A stretch of DNA of 63,510 bases, taken from JANOBD01 sp031411495. Its GTDB lineage: Bacteria > Planctomycetota > Phycisphaerae > Tepidisphaerales > Tepidisphaeraceae. The stretch is from NCBI GenBank assembly GCA_031411495.1, contig JANOBD010000170.1, positions 1 to 63,510 on the forward strand. The letters are read 5' to 3'. The notes under the pieces were generated by a model. It did not search any database. It was not told where the DNA came from and saw nothing but the letters and a program-made list of their open reading frames with translations. The position numbers and the translations under genes were made by a program. Shown here piece after piece: positions 30,916 to 41,116 of this stretch (the stretch's first letter is position 1; every line of letters starts with the position of its first letter).

Positions 30916-33795
30916 GTGAATGGTTCCATGGCTGAAATGAGGCAGGAGAATCCCGTTGGAATGCTCGCGACGATCTACGCGCGTCGCGCGGGCCTGACGG
31001 CAATGTTGATCGTCGTCGTGAGCGTGCTCACGCTCGGGATGAATCTGTGGCTGATGCTTCACATCATCCGGACCTCGTCAGTTGGCGAGCAGGACGTGAA
31101 AATCGGCCGAGTCGTCCTGGCGATCAATGTTGCCGCGCTGGTCAGCGTGTTTGTCGCCGCGTTATACGTAATTCGGCCGCTGCTGAGCGCTTCGCGTAAG
31201 GAAGGCCGGCTGTACGAGGCCGCCTACGCGCAGAGCCCGCTGCCCAAGGCCTGGCTCGACGCGCAGGGAAGGTTCACGCGCGTGAACCATGCATTCTGCA
31301 AAATGCTGGGTCGCAGCGAGGCAGAGCTGATCGGGCTGCGCGTCGAAGACGTCACGCGTTCACGGGATGGTGTGGACGGCTGGTCCACCTTTCTTGCGGA
31401 CGAAGATTCCGACCTCACTGCGCCCCAGCGCGAGTTCCGCTTCGTGCACTGCGACGGCCATTTTTTCACCGGGCTAGTCACGAGAAGCGCGTTGCGCGAC
31501 GCGCGCGGAACGCTCGTCTGCAACGTGATCCATATCCAGGACGTGACCATGCGGGCGCAGATCGAGAAGGATCTGCGCGCCAGCGAGGCGCGCTTCCGCG
31601 CGATCACCGCGTGCTCGCCGCTGGGCATCTTCCTCACCGACTCACTAGGCCAGTGCATCTTCGCCAACGACGTTTACCTTCGCCTGACGGGCCTTTCGGC
31701 AGAGGATGTTCGGGGAGAAGGGTGGGTGCGATCGCTCCACCCCGAGGACCGCGAGTTTGTCGTGGAGGCGTGGTCGCGGTTTGCCCGGCACGGCGGGGAG
31801 TTCGATCACCAGTATCGCTACATGCGGCCCGACAAATCGATTCTTTGGGTGCGCGTGCTCGCCTCGGCGATCTACGAAGATCAGCAGGTGATCGGCTATA
31901 TCGGCATGGTCGAGAACGTCACGAACCAGCGCGAAGGCGATCTGTTGTTGCGCGAGAGCGAGAAGCGGTTCCGCAAGCTCGCCGACTCCGTCCCGGCGCT
32001 GATCTGGATGGACGACAAGGACAAGAGCGGCTCGTACATCAACAAGGCGTGGATCGACTACACCGGCAATTCACACCTCGGTGACGCGTGGACCGATTCC
32101 GTCCATCCCGAAGACCTCGACCTCTATCTCCAGCGTACCGCGCGTTGCTGGGATCGGCATGAACCGTATCGGCTGGAATATCGCCTGCGCCGGCGCGACG
32201 GCGTGTATCGCTGGTTCATGGTGACGGCGATTCCGCTGTTCGATGATCAGGGCGCGTTTTCCGGATTCATCGGTTCGTGCATCGACATCCATGACAGCAA
32301 GCTGGCCCAACAGGCGCTGCAGGCTGCCAAGGAACGCGCCGAGGCGGCGAGCGTCGCCAAGAGCAACTTCCTGGCGAACATCAGCCACGAGTTCCGCACG
32401 CCGATGACCGCGATCCTCGGCTATGCCGACCTGCTCGATGCGCCCGGCGCATCCGACCTCACACCCGCCGAATGCATCGCCTCGATCAAGGCCAGTGGCC
32501 AGCACCTGCTGGCGATGCTCAACGACATTCTCGACCTTTCAAAGGTGGAAGCGGGCGAACTGTCGATCGTCCCGGTGCCGTGCGACATTTCGAAGCTCTG
32601 CTCGGAAGTCGTCGACATGATGAAGCCTCGCGCGCTCGAGAAGGGGTTGCAGTTCGGCGTGCGGATTCTGACGCCGCTTCCCGGCGCGGTCGAAACCGAT
32701 GCGATCCGACTCACGCAGATCCTGGTCAACCTCGTCGGCAACGCGATCAAGTTCACAGATGAGGGCAAGGTCACGCTGTCGGTCCGGGCCGAGGTCGACG
32801 GCGGACATTCGAGTTTCTCGTTCGTCGTTGCCGATACCGGCGTCGGCATCCGTCGCGAGCAACTGGAGAAACTCTTCACGCCATTCTTCCAGGCGGATGA
32901 ATCATCGACGCGCCGTCACGGTGGAACGGGCCTGGGCCTGGCGATCAGCCGGCGTCTGGCGCAGCGGCTGGGCGGCGATCTGGTCGCCGAGTCCGACGGC
33001 GCGAGCGGGTCGGTCTTCACCTTCACGCTCGAAGCGCTCCTCTCGAGCTCCACGGCCCCGGCAACGGAGGTCGCCGATCCGGCCGAAGCGGAACCGGGAA
33101 GCAGGCTCGGGCGGATCCTCGTCGCGGAAGACGGCGCCTCCACACGCAAGCTGCTCGACGCGATACTTCGACGCGCCGGGGCAGACGTCGTCACCTGCGA
33201 GGACGGGCAGACGGCCTTCGAACTGGCGATTGAACAGCCGTTCGACGCGATCGTGCTCGACATGCTGATGCCCGAGCTCGACGGATACACCGTCGCGCGG
33301 CTGCTGCGGGCGCGCGGCAATCGCACGCCCATCATTGCGCTTACCGCCAATGCCATGAGCGGCGACCGCGAGCGGTGTCTCGCCAGCGGCTGCGACGATT
33401 ACCTCTCCAAGCCGATCGATCGCGAACGGCTCGTCAAAACGCTCGCGACTTACACCGGCACGCAATCCAACAGCGCGCGGCTGCACTCGACAATTAACAC
33501 CGAGCTTTCACCTTCAACCGTGAGCGATCTCAAGGTCGCGTTTTTCAAAGAGCTCTCCGGCGAGTGCGACCGTCTCGAACAGCAGCTCGTCAGTGCGCAG
33601 CCTGACCCGCTCCGACGAACGCTCCACCAGATCAAGGGCGGGACCGCCGCATTCGGTTTCGATGATCTCTCTCAACTCGCGGCCGACGCCGAGAAGTCTC
33701 TGGGTACGAAATCCGTCGTCGACGGCCAGAGCGCAGAGCAGATCACACGGCTCCTTACGGCGATGCGCGGCGCGTTGCCCGTGGTCAAGACCTGA
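30916..33795 (+). CDS. Hybrid sensor histidine kinase with PAS, receiver and Hpt domains
   Basis: Large membrane hybrid kinase of 959 residues. Two N-terminal helices (about 28-52 and 70-90) form a membrane anchor with a very short loop. Three PAS/PAC units follow (about 100-215, 225-340, 350-475). HisKA with ISHEFRTPMTAILGY (His about 495), ATPase with NLVGNAIKFTDEGK, DTGVGIRREQLEKLF and GGTGLGLAISRRL (about 600-690). Receiver at about 735-855 with ILVAEDGAS, VLDMLMPELDG and KPIDRERL. An Hpt-like end contains LHQIKGGTAAFGF at about 905, whose histidine can pass phosphate on. The full phosphorelay chain within one protein suggests complex input integration. Confidence 0.92.
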   Translation: MNGSMAEMRQENPVGMLATIYARRAGLTAMLIVVVSVLTLGMNLWLMLHIIRTSSVGEQDVKIGRVVLAINVAALVSVFVAALYVIRPLLSASRKEGRLYEAAYAQSPLPKAWLDAQGRFTRVNHAFCKMLGRSEAELIGLRVEDVTRSRDGVDGWSTFLADEDSDLTAPQREFRFVHCDGHFFTGLVTRSALRDARGTLVCNVIHIQDVTMRAQIEKDLRASEARFRAITACSPLGIFLTDSLGQCIFANDVYLRLTGLSAEDVRGEGWVRSLHPEDREFVVEAWSRFARHGGEFDHQYRYMRPDKSILWVRVLASAIYEDQQVIGYIGMVENVTNQREGDLLLRESEKRFRKLADSVPALIWMDDKDKSGSYINKAWIDYTGNSHLGDAWTDSVHPEDLDLYLQRTARCWDRHEPYRLEYRLRRRDGVYRWFMVTAIPLFDDQGAFSGFIGSCIDIHDSKLAQQALQAAKERAEAASVAKSNFLANISHEFRTPMTAILGYADLLDAPGASDLTPAECIASIKASGQHLLAMLNDILDLSKVEAGELSIVPVPCDISKLCSEVVDMMKPRALEKGLQFGVRILTPLPGAVETDAIRLTQILVNLVGNAIKFTDEGKVTLSVRAEVDGGHSSFSFVVADTGVGIRREQLEKLFTPFFQADESSTRRHGGTGLGLAISRRLAQRLGGDLVAESDGASGSVFTFTLEALLSSSTAPATEVADPAEAEPGSRLGRILVAEDGASTRKLLDAILRRAGADVVTCEDGQTAFELAIEQPFDAIVLDMLMPELDGYTVARLLRARGNRTPIIALTANAMSGDRERCLASGCDDYLSKPIDRERLVKTLATYTGTQSNSARLHSTINTELSPSTVSDLKVAFFKELSGECDRLEQQLVSAQPDPLRRTLHQIKGGTAAFGFDDLSQLAADAEKSLGTKSVVDGQSAEQITRLLTAMRGALPVVKT

Positions 33796-33824
33796 CCTCG
33801 CTCCACGTCACCATCCGCGCCAGC

Positions 33825-34949
33825 TCATTTCCGGTCATCCAGCTGCTTCCAGAACACCCGGCCGTTGTCGCTTTGCGTGTCGGCGAGCAGCCAGAGCGTG
33901 CGGGCGATCGATGCGCTCTCGATCAGATCCTTCGGCCGCTCGGCTTTCCAGCGCGAGTACTGGTAGGCCGCATTCTGCCCGGCGCGGGCGAGATAGTGCT
34001 CGTCTTGTGTGAGCCGATAAAGTTCCAGGTCGGCCTCGACCATGAGGTGCGACCACTTCAGCTCGTCGCGGTAGGCACCGGTCTCTTTCCCGAGGAACCA
34101 GTCGGCCGCTTTGCCGGCACGTACCGCCTTCTTCAGCCAGGCAGCATCCTCGGTAGCGCGATAGAGTGCGATGTACGCGCGGATCATCAGCGCCGTGTTA
34201 TAGGTGAGCTTTGCTGTGTTGATCGTGCCGGTGCTGACCTTGATGTTGTCGTAGAAAAGGCCGTCATCGGCTTCGAGCGTTTTGACGGTCCAGTCGACGA
34301 TTCGGCGTGCGAGCTCGCGCGAGGCCTTCGCATCTGCCGGGGCTTGATAGTGCGCGACGTTCAGACATCCCACGGCCGCGGGTGCGTTGACGCAGGTGTT
34401 CTTCGCATCGTCCTTGTGCGCGACATGCCACCAGATTCCGCCGCCCTGCGCATCATCCCAGCCCGAGAGCACGGAGTTGAGTGATTCGAGCGCGCGTCGC
34501 TTGTACTTCGCCTCGCCGGTGAGTTCGTGCGCCTCGATGAAGGTGAGGACCATCCAGGCGTTGTCGTCGTAGTACTTGTCGTTCCCGTTGCCTCGCGTGG
34601 GTGCGGGTTCGTAACCGGGGACCGCACACTTCGCATCCCAATATCCGTCCAGGGAGGTGAAGAACCGCGACATGATGGGCAGATACGTCTTCGGTTCGTG
34701 CCGCGCAGCGCCCACGAGCGCCGAGAACATGATCCCGTTGCCCCACATGAAATCGGCGCTTCGATCGTTGACCGAGTGCGCGTACAAGCCACTTTCGGGA
34801 AGGTAGAACCTCTCCTGCAGGTCGGCCATCACCTCGTGTGCTTGTGCGGCGTAGTCGACGGGCCGGGTGGCCTGGGCGCGCGATTGGACTGGCAGCGCGA
34901 ACAACACGATGGTCAGCACGAGCACTTGCGTGATAGGCGGCTGGGTCAT
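33825..34949 (-). CDS. Secreted glycoside hydrolase family 76-like protein
   Basis: Predicted exported alpha-mannanase-like enzyme of 374 residues from ATG 34949 (RBS AGAGGGA). Signal peptide with hydrophobic TQVLVLTIVLFALPVQSRAQ. The catalytic double-aspartate motif of GH76, YYDDNAWMVLTF, is at about residue 118, and the (alpha/alpha)6 barrel pattern of paired helices is visible (AHELTGEAKYKRRALESLN, GGIWWH...KNTCVNAPAAV). In family GH76 the substrates are alpha-1,6-mannans. It precedes the lipoprotein with TIM-barrel homology by 80 bp on the same strand, which makes a polysaccharide role likely. Family assigned by motif and length only. Confidence 0.8.
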   Translation of the reverse strand: MTQPPITQVLVLTIVLFALPVQSRAQATRPVDYAAQAHEVMADLQERFYLPESGLYAHSVNDRSADFMWGNGIMFSALVGAARHEPKTYLPIMSRFFTSLDGYWDAKCAVPGYEPAPTRGNGNDKYYDDNAWMVLTFIEAHELTGEAKYKRRALESLNSVLSGWDDAQGGGIWWHVAHKDDAKNTCVNAPAAVGCLNVAHYQAPADAKASRELARRIVDWTVKTLEADDGLFYDNIKVSTGTINTAKLTYNTALMIRAYIALYRATEDAAWLKKAVRAGKAADWFLGKETGAYRDELKWSHLMVEADLELYRLTQDEHYLARAGQNAAYQYSRWKAERPKDLIESASIARTLWLLADTQSDNGRVFWKQLDDRK

Positions 34950-35029
34950 CGCAATCCCTCTATGTCTCGACACGCCGATCGAAGCGAAGATTCATCGCGC
35001 ATCGATCCAAAGAATTATCGCACCGCGGG

Positions 35030-37207
35030 TTACCGATCGATCCGTACGGCGTGCGGCTCGGCATGATTGATGAAACGAATGCGCAATACGCCACTCGCGT
35101 CGTATTCGAAGTCGCTCGTGGGATTGCCGTCGATCCGTACGGCCTTGGGCGCTTTCGGGAGCCGCAGGCAGACGATCGCCTCGCTGTTCTCGATGCCGTC
35201 GGCGTTGAACGAGATCGAAGTGGCGTCTGCGGTTTCATCTTTCACACGACACGCGGCTGCGATGACGACGCCGACCGGCGATGCGTCCAGGTCGACGAGC
35301 AGCGCGCGGCTGCCCGAAGAAATGGCGTAATCCTTCACGGTCGGGATGCCGGCATCAAACAGGGAGAGGAAGCGGCCCTTGACCGTGCCGGTTGCGCCGT
35401 CCAGCCCGGCCGCGACGAGATAGGGTCCGCGTCGCAGCACCAGTGCAGCGGATTCCTTCCACGTGATGTTGTGGGCGGCCATCGCATTCTTCACCAGCGT
35501 GCGAATCACACTCGCGCCGTCGATTCGACGACTGATCGCCGCCGGCGACTGGCGCGCGTAGGTCACGGACCCTTTGCCGACGCGGACGAGGCCTTCTTGG
35601 TCGCGGGGAATGCCGAGCTGATCAAAGAGGTGATCGCGCGGCGTCTCGAACGAGTTGCCGTTGGTGTTCCACCATTCGCGAACCTTGTGGAACGGGTCGT
35701 TGTCGTCATCGACGACGACGAGCGCGCCGCCATCCTTCACCCACTTCGCCAGGGCGGAATGAAACTCAGGCTTGGGTGGCTTCTGGCCCTCGTAGGTGAG
35801 CAGAAGCACCTTGTAGCGCGAGAGCTGGGCCGTTTCGATTTGCACCGGCTCAACCGGAAGGCCCTTCATCAACAGTGGAAGCGAGAGCCCGTAGAAGTTG
35901 CCCAGACGAGAGTCCGACGAATCGGGGCCGAATCGCTGGAACATCATCGTGTCGGCGACGAGGATGCCGGTCTCATGCGTGCCCGATTCGAGCCATTTTA
36001 CCTGCTCGAGGGGCTGCTTCATGTCGCCCATCGCCGTGATGACGGCGGCAAGCTCGGTCTCATATTCCTTCGGAATCGGGATGCGCGACGTCTCTTTCGT
36101 TACCGGCTGCGTCGAGGGGTATTTGCCTTCGAAGATTCGATGTGGCCAGGGCATGATCTCGTAGTGCCAGACCTCGGGTTGCAGCAGCGACGCGATGAGC
36201 GTGCTCTCCCAGTTGACCCTGTAATCTTGCCAGGAGTGGTTGGCGTTGTCTTCGATTGGATCATTGAGATACCACACGCGGCTCTTACTGGCGCGAACGA
36301 GGTTTTGCATCGAGCCGTACTCGAGAAACGCGGTCTCGAACGTGCGTTCCTTTTCGACGCCTTCATAGAAGTTCGGCGTGCGCGCCGTGCCGGTCCAGAC
36401 CTGGGCGATGTAACCATCCGCGCCGACTTCGAGCAGCGAGGACTCGGGCGAAACGATGCCCCAGTTGGCGTAGTTGATCATCGAATGTGTGGGCACGTAG
36501 CACTTGATTTCGCGGCCGTGTTCTTTTCCGTAGGCGCGCACAAAATCGAAGACCTGCGCGAGGGCGCGCTTGTAGAGGTAGTACTTGAGCTTGGAGGTTC
36601 GGTACTGCGCGTCAGGTGACGAGTCGGGCTCGATCCATGGTTCGCTGTAGTACGCCTGCCACTCGCGCTTGAACGCTTCCTCCCAACCGGCACGGACCCA
36701 GAACTCTGGCTCTTCGAGATGGATCGCCTGCGCGCCCGCGTCGAGAGCGCGCTTCACGCCGACACAGAGGAAGCGACCGTAGCTCTCGGAGGGTGACATG
36801 TACCAGACGTCTTTGCCGTGTCCGATCTGGTGGCCATTCTTCTCCATCTGCGCTTCGTCGAGATGGTTCTTCCCATCCCATCGGCCAAAGACGTAGTCCT
36901 GGTACTCGCCCCAGGCGACGCCGGTCATGACGTGAGGGATGTAGCCGCGATCGATCCATGATTGCAGTCGTGCGGGGAGCGTCTTGTCGATGTCGTAGGC
37001 CATTGCGACATCGGCGTTGAGATTGACGCGCGCTCTCCAAGGTTCTTGTGCCTGGAACGAGAGGCGTTCTTCCGAAGCGGGACGCTGTGTCGGACGCCGA
37101 TTGTCCTGCGGTGCTTGGTTCCTGCAGCTGATGCTGACGGCGGCGCAGATGAGCGCTATGGTCGCGCGCTGCAAGATCGTGGTTCCACGGGTGCGCGGTG
37201 TTTTCAT
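35030..37207 (-). CDS. Lipoprotein with glycosidase-like TIM barrel and GATase-like domain
   Basis: Predicted envelope protein of 725 residues. Lipobox at the N-terminus: IALICAAVSISC, with Cys28 as the lipidated residue. A TIM-barrel-like region (about 55-370) has HLEEPEFWVRAGWEE, with the Glu pair in the position of an acid/base, and DVWYMSPSESYGR. From about 415 to 560 comes a flavodoxin/GATase-like fold (ETGILVADTMMFQRFGP, KVLLLTYEGQKPPKPE, GGALVVVDDDNDPF), as in the trimerisation domain of GH42 galactosidases. The C-terminal part is beta-rich. Similar proteins appear in planctomycete and verrucomicrobial genomes without a known function. It may act with the GH76-like gene after it. Confidence 0.65.
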   Translation of the reverse strand: MKTPRTRGTTILQRATIALICAAVSISCRNQAPQDNRRPTQRPASEERLSFQAQEPWRARVNLNADVAMAYDIDKTLPARLQSWIDRGYIPHVMTGVAWGEYQDYVFGRWDGKNHLDEAQMEKNGHQIGHGKDVWYMSPSESYGRFLCVGVKRALDAGAQAIHLEEPEFWVRAGWEEAFKREWQAYYSEPWIEPDSSPDAQYRTSKLKYYLYKRALAQVFDFVRAYGKEHGREIKCYVPTHSMINYANWGIVSPESSLLEVGADGYIAQVWTGTARTPNFYEGVEKERTFETAFLEYGSMQNLVRASKSRVWYLNDPIEDNANHSWQDYRVNWESTLIASLLQPEVWHYEIMPWPHRIFEGKYPSTQPVTKETSRIPIPKEYETELAAVITAMGDMKQPLEQVKWLESGTHETGILVADTMMFQRFGPDSSDSRLGNFYGLSLPLLMKGLPVEPVQIETAQLSRYKVLLLTYEGQKPPKPEFHSALAKWVKDGGALVVVDDDNDPFHKVREWWNTNGNSFETPRDHLFDQLGIPRDQEGLVRVGKGSVTYARQSPAAISRRIDGASVIRTLVKNAMAAHNITWKESAALVLRRGPYLVAAGLDGATGTVKGRFLSLFDAGIPTVKDYAISSGSRALLVDLDASPVGVVIAAACRVKDETADATSISFNADGIENSEAIVCLRLPKAPKAVRIDGNPTSDFEYDASGVLRIRFINHAEPHAVRIDR

Positions 37208-37838
37208 GGCGGGGCATTCTTACCCGATGTGTGTTCCAATACCATCTCCATTGGCGACAGCGACAAGAATGAAAGGGTGGAATGTGCGGCTGAGTGTCAC
37301 GGCGGGGGTTCAGTCGCTGGTGATTGCGATGACGAAACGGCGAGTGTCAAATGCCGGAGGCGCTTTGTTTGTCGGGCGTTTCCGCATTCGCGGGCGGAAT
37401 AGGCCGGTTGTATTGCGTGCGAGGTGTCGACTTCACTTACCACCTTATGACGAATACGAATTGCTGGCGGCAATGATCCGCTTTGAAGGGTCTGTGTGCT
37501 TTATGCAAATGCTTTTGAGGAAGCGAATGATGGCCGGATTTTCAGGACAGGTTAGATTTTCGCTGCGGAGTTATGAACGCTGACCGACAGCGAGATCGAC
37601 AGACCCAAGACACAGAGAGTGGTCACAGCGTCTTGCCTTGGCGAATCAGGTGGCTATCCCCTGATTGTGCGTGAGCAAGAGATTGTCGCAGGCAATTCGT
37701 TCGTGCCCGGTAGTAATCCACTTTGATGTCTCGCTGAGCAGTTCTCGCGGCGGCAGAACTCATTTCTAACCGTAATTGTCTAGCATTGGCGGCTCGCGGA
37801 GAGCTGCCTTGTCTGTTCCTGTAAATTGTGAGGGTCCT
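37208..37838. other. 631-bp region without a convincing gene
   Basis: Between the divergent lipoprotein and surface-protein genes. An open frame on the plus strand through 37017-37583 has no family match, runs across the coding strand of its neighbour and lacks a ribosome site, so it is not annotated. It probably holds the promoters of both genes. A TAGCAT (37781-37786) may be a -10 box for the gene at 37839, but no good -35 precedes it. Confidence 0.5.
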
Positions 37839-40800
37839 ATGAAAATGCGGAGTACTCTGGCGTGTGTCGTCGCTGCGGCCACTGCGGTGTCAATGATCTC
37901 GGTCGCGCATGCGTCCGATCTTGTGTGGGATTCGAGCGGGTCAGGCGGCGCCACCCCCGTCGACGGTTCCGGAACATGGGATCTCACCAGCCCGAACTGG
38001 TCCAACGGCGCGTCCAACGTGGCGTGGACCAACACCGGCAACAATGCTCAATTCGGAAACGCGACCTCACCCTTCGACGGTAATGTCGGACCGCTCACCG
38101 TCGATCTCAGAGACGCGATCGTCGTCAACAACATCGTGCTCGGCACCAGCACTCTCGGCACGATCTATAACTTCTCCGACTTCCAGGGCGGCTCGCTGAC
38201 CCTCAACGGAAACGTCAACAAGATTTCTGGCAATGGAGCGATCGCGTTCGGGCTGAACCAGGGGCTGGCTCTCGGTTCCGGCACCCACGTCTTCGCGCTG
38301 CATGATTCGCCGGGCGACGATGCCCCTGAACTTCGCATCGACGGCGTCATCTCCGGAGCCGGCGCCATCACGCTCGACAACGGATCGCAGGCGTATGAAT
38401 CGTGGGGATCCCTCCTGCTCAACGGCGCCAACACCTACACCGGCGTCACCAATATCACCAACGGCCGGCTCACAATTCTGAACAGTAGCAGCCTGGGCTC
38501 CAGCGCAGCGGCATCGGGAACCGTCATCAGCGACGACGGCACGCTCGCCATCGGTTCACCCAACAACAGCCCCGGCGGCGACCTCACCATCAACGAGCCC
38601 ATCACCGTGACCCGCAGCGTGTATAGCGGCGGCCAGTACGGTAACTACGGCGCGGCGATCATCGCTTCCAATTCCGGCCGGGCTCACACCTATACGCTTG
38701 CCGGCCCCCTCGTGATCGATTCCGACGACGTTCGCGTCGCTGCCCAGTCGTCCACGCTCGAAATCGCCAACATCCAGGTCGGCACGCACACCACCAACCC
38801 GACCCTCTCGGTCACAGGCGATTTCGCTGGCTTCGTTCACCTCAGTGGCAACAACACCGCTCTCACCGGCGGTGTCAAGATCATGAGTGCCGTCGAACTG
38901 AACGTCGATAACGACAACCAGATCGGTGGCCCGAGTGCTCCCTTGCAGTTCATCGGTGGCGGCGTCTATCACCCGGTGAACGGCTATGCCACGACTCTCG
39001 GTACGCACGTCGTCAATACCGCCACCTTCAGCGGCGGCATCGATATCGACGCCGGCAAGGTATTCACCATCGACCGTCCGCTGGGCCCTGCGCTGGGCAA
39101 CAGCACGACCCGCGTCGGCGCACTCGGCGAACGCGGCACAGGCACGTTGAACATCAACGCGGCTGTCAACCTGCGCGGCAACCAGACCTATTGGGATGGC
39201 GGAACGATCAACGTCAATGCCCCAATGGAAATCGCCAACCTCCACCTCCGCAGCCCGATTGTGAACATCGGAACCGGCGGCAGCATCACCATGGACGCCG
39301 GCTACAGCAGCCTGGGCCAGGACACGACCGGCACCAACGGCGGACCTGATATCGCCGTGGTCAACATCACCGGCGACGGCAAGCTCATTCAAACCAACGG
39401 CGACGACTTCAACATCTCCGACAATGCCAACACCCGAGGCACCATCAACCTCGGCGGCAACGGCGTGCTGACCACCAGCGGCATCACGTTCGTCGGTAGA
39501 AACAACGACGCGATCGGCACGATCAATCAGACGGGCGGCACGTTCACCGTCAACCGCTCGGGCAACTTCGCCTTCGTTCTCGGTGACGGCCGTTTCGGAC
39601 GCACCAACGTCCAGGGTGTCTATAACCTCTCCGGCGGCATTTTCACGACAGGCGGCGAAACCTACGTCGGTGAAGGCGGCGGCGCCGTGGGCACGTGGAC
39701 CCAGAGCGGTGGCACCGCGACGATCAGCAACTGGTTCGTCGTCGGCCGCGAAAGCGGCAGCGGTGATGTCGACATCTCGGGCGGCACGCTCATCAAGAAG
39801 GGCGGCGGCAACACCCCGATCGGCGAAGGCACCAATGCACGTGGCATTACCTTCAATGTTCGCGGCACCGGTACTTTCGATGCCCAGACGGGCGAGGTGT
39901 GGGTCAGCAACGGCAACAACCCCGTCATCATGACCGTTAAGGATACGGGCAAGGTAAACGTCAACAACTGGTTCGCGATCGGTCGCTTCGGCGGCTCTAA
40001 CGGCACCCTCAACATTCAGGACGGCGCGATTGTCACCAAGGCCGGCAGCAACTTCACCGTCGTCGCCCCCGGCGGCGGTTCGACCGGTACCGTCAACCAG
40101 ACCGGCGGCACCTACAGCGATGCTGCCACCGAAACCTGGATCGGCGATGGTGGTGACGGCGTCTGGAACTTCAGCGGCGGCACCATCAACTCCGGTAACA
40201 TCTTCGACGTCGGCCACAACGGTGGCGGAAACGGCACGCTCAACGTCAGCGGCACCGCCGTCATGAACGCGGCCACGATCCGCATCGGCGAAGCCGGCTC
40301 CGTCAACGGCACGTTCAACTTGAGCGGCGGTACCGTCAAGGCCGACACGATCGTCGCCCGCAACAGCACGGGCGCCAAGACCTTCAACTTCACAGGTGGA
40401 ACGCTTGCGGCCGGCACGTTCAATGTCGGTTCGGGCCTTGCCAACACCGGCACCGGCAAACTTTCGCCGGGTCTGGCAGCGGCTGGCTCGACAGTCATCG
40501 GCGGCACCTATACCCAGGGCGCGACCGCCTCGATGGCGATCGATCTGGGCGGTTCGACCGCCGGCACGTTCGACAAGGTCACCGTCACCGGCGCGGTGAC
40601 GCTTAATGGCAAGCTCTCGCTCACGCGTCTTGCGGCATACGACCCGGCGAACCTGACCGCGCACACAATCCTCACGGGTTCGGCTGTGTCGGGTAAGTTC
40701 TCCACGATTGACGGCGTCATCGTCAGCGGTCCTCGTCGTCTCGCGGTGACCTACACGCCGACCTCGGTCGTCGTCACTGCCGCCCGTGCGGGTGACGCGG

Positions 40801-41108
40801 ACCTGAACGGCACCGTCAACTTCGACGACCTCCTCATCCTGGCGCAGAACTACAATTCTGCATCGGTCACCAGCTGGGCAACGGGCGACTTCGACGGCAC
40901 CGGCACCACGGTGTTCGATGACCTGCTCGCGCTGGCGCAGAACTATGGCTTGAGCGGCGTCGTGGCTCCGACCGATCTGGGCTCGAGCTTCTCGAGCGAT
41001 TTCCAGGCCGATTGGACGATGGCCCTCTCGATCGTTCCTGAACCGGGTTCGTTTGCTCTGATCGGCATGCTCGGATCGGCGCTGCTGCGTCGCTCACGAT
41101 CTCGCTGA
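37839..41108 (+). CDS. Surface protein with PATR beta-strand repeats, dockerin-like pair and PEP-CTERM tail
   Basis: Large exported protein, 1089 residues from ATG 37839 (AGGG upstream). Signal peptide (STLACVVAAATAVSMISVAHASD). The main body (about 30-950) is Gly/Thr/Asn-rich with autotransporter-associated beta-strand (PATR) repeats, such as NGANTYTGVTNITNGRL and GTVNQTGGTY...WIGDGGDGVWNFSGGTIN, likely a beta-helix. At about 995-1050 are two dockerin type-I/EF-hand-like loops, GDADLNGTVNFDDLLILAQNY and GDFDGTGTTVFDDLLALAQNY. The C-terminus is a PEP-CTERM signal: VPEPGSFALIGMLGSALLRRSRSR. Thus it is exported, sorted by an exosortase elsewhere in the genome, and probably remains on the cell surface or in a matrix. 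Confidence 0.88.
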   Translation: MKMRSTLACVVAAATAVSMISVAHASDLVWDSSGSGGATPVDGSGTWDLTSPNWSNGASNVAWTNTGNNAQFGNATSPFDGNVGPLTVDLRDAIVVNNIVLGTSTLGTIYNFSDFQGGSLTLNGNVNKISGNGAIAFGLNQGLALGSGTHVFALHDSPGDDAPELRIDGVISGAGAITLDNGSQAYESWGSLLLNGANTYTGVTNITNGRLTILNSSSLGSSAAASGTVISDDGTLAIGSPNNSPGGDLTINEPITVTRSVYSGGQYGNYGAAIIASNSGRAHTYTLAGPLVIDSDDVRVAAQSSTLEIANIQVGTHTTNPTLSVTGDFAGFVHLSGNNTALTGGVKIMSAVELNVDNDNQIGGPSAPLQFIGGGVYHPVNGYATTLGTHVVNTATFSGGIDIDAGKVFTIDRPLGPALGNSTTRVGALGERGTGTLNINAAVNLRGNQTYWDGGTINVNAPMEIANLHLRSPIVNIGTGGSITMDAGYSSLGQDTTGTNGGPDIAVVNITGDGKLIQTNGDDFNISDNANTRGTINLGGNGVLTTSGITFVGRNNDAIGTINQTGGTFTVNRSGNFAFVLGDGRFGRTNVQGVYNLSGGIFTTGGETYVGEGGGAVGTWTQSGGTATISNWFVVGRESGSGDVDISGGTLIKKGGGNTPIGEGTNARGITFNVRGTGTFDAQTGEVWVSNGNNPVIMTVKDTGKVNVNNWFAIGRFGGSNGTLNIQDGAIVTKAGSNFTVVAPGGGSTGTVNQTGGTYSDAATETWIGDGGDGVWNFSGGTINSGNIFDVGHNGGGNGTLNVSGTAVMNAATIRIGEAGSVNGTFNLSGGTVKADTIVARNSTGAKTFNFTGGTLAAGTFNVGSGLANTGTGKLSPGLAAAGSTVIGGTYTQGATASMAIDLGGSTAGTFDKVTVTGAVTLNGKLSLTRLAAYDPANLTAHTILTGSAVSGKFSTIDGVIVSGPRRLAVTYTPTSVVVTAARAGDADLNGTVNFDDLLILAQNYNSASVTSWATGDFDGTGTTVFDDLLALAQNYGLSGVVAPTDLGSSFSSDFQADWTMALSIVPEPGSFALIGMLGSALLRRSRSR

Positions 41109-41116
41109 ACTGTCCT

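Noticed and set aside
35051..36619. 522-codon open frame opposite the TIM-barrel lipoprotein
   Set aside because: High-GC shadow frame without domains or ribosome site.
37017..37583. 188-codon frame on the plus strand in the gap before the PATR gene
   Set aside because: It begins inside the opposite lipoprotein gene, has no ribosome site and no recognisable sequence pattern.
38556..40664. 702-codon open frame on the minus strand opposite the PATR surface protein
   Set aside because: It is the mirror of a Gly/Thr-rich repetitive gene with biased codons; it has no family match, and the plus-strand frame has signal peptide, dockerin-like and PEP-CTERM signals.
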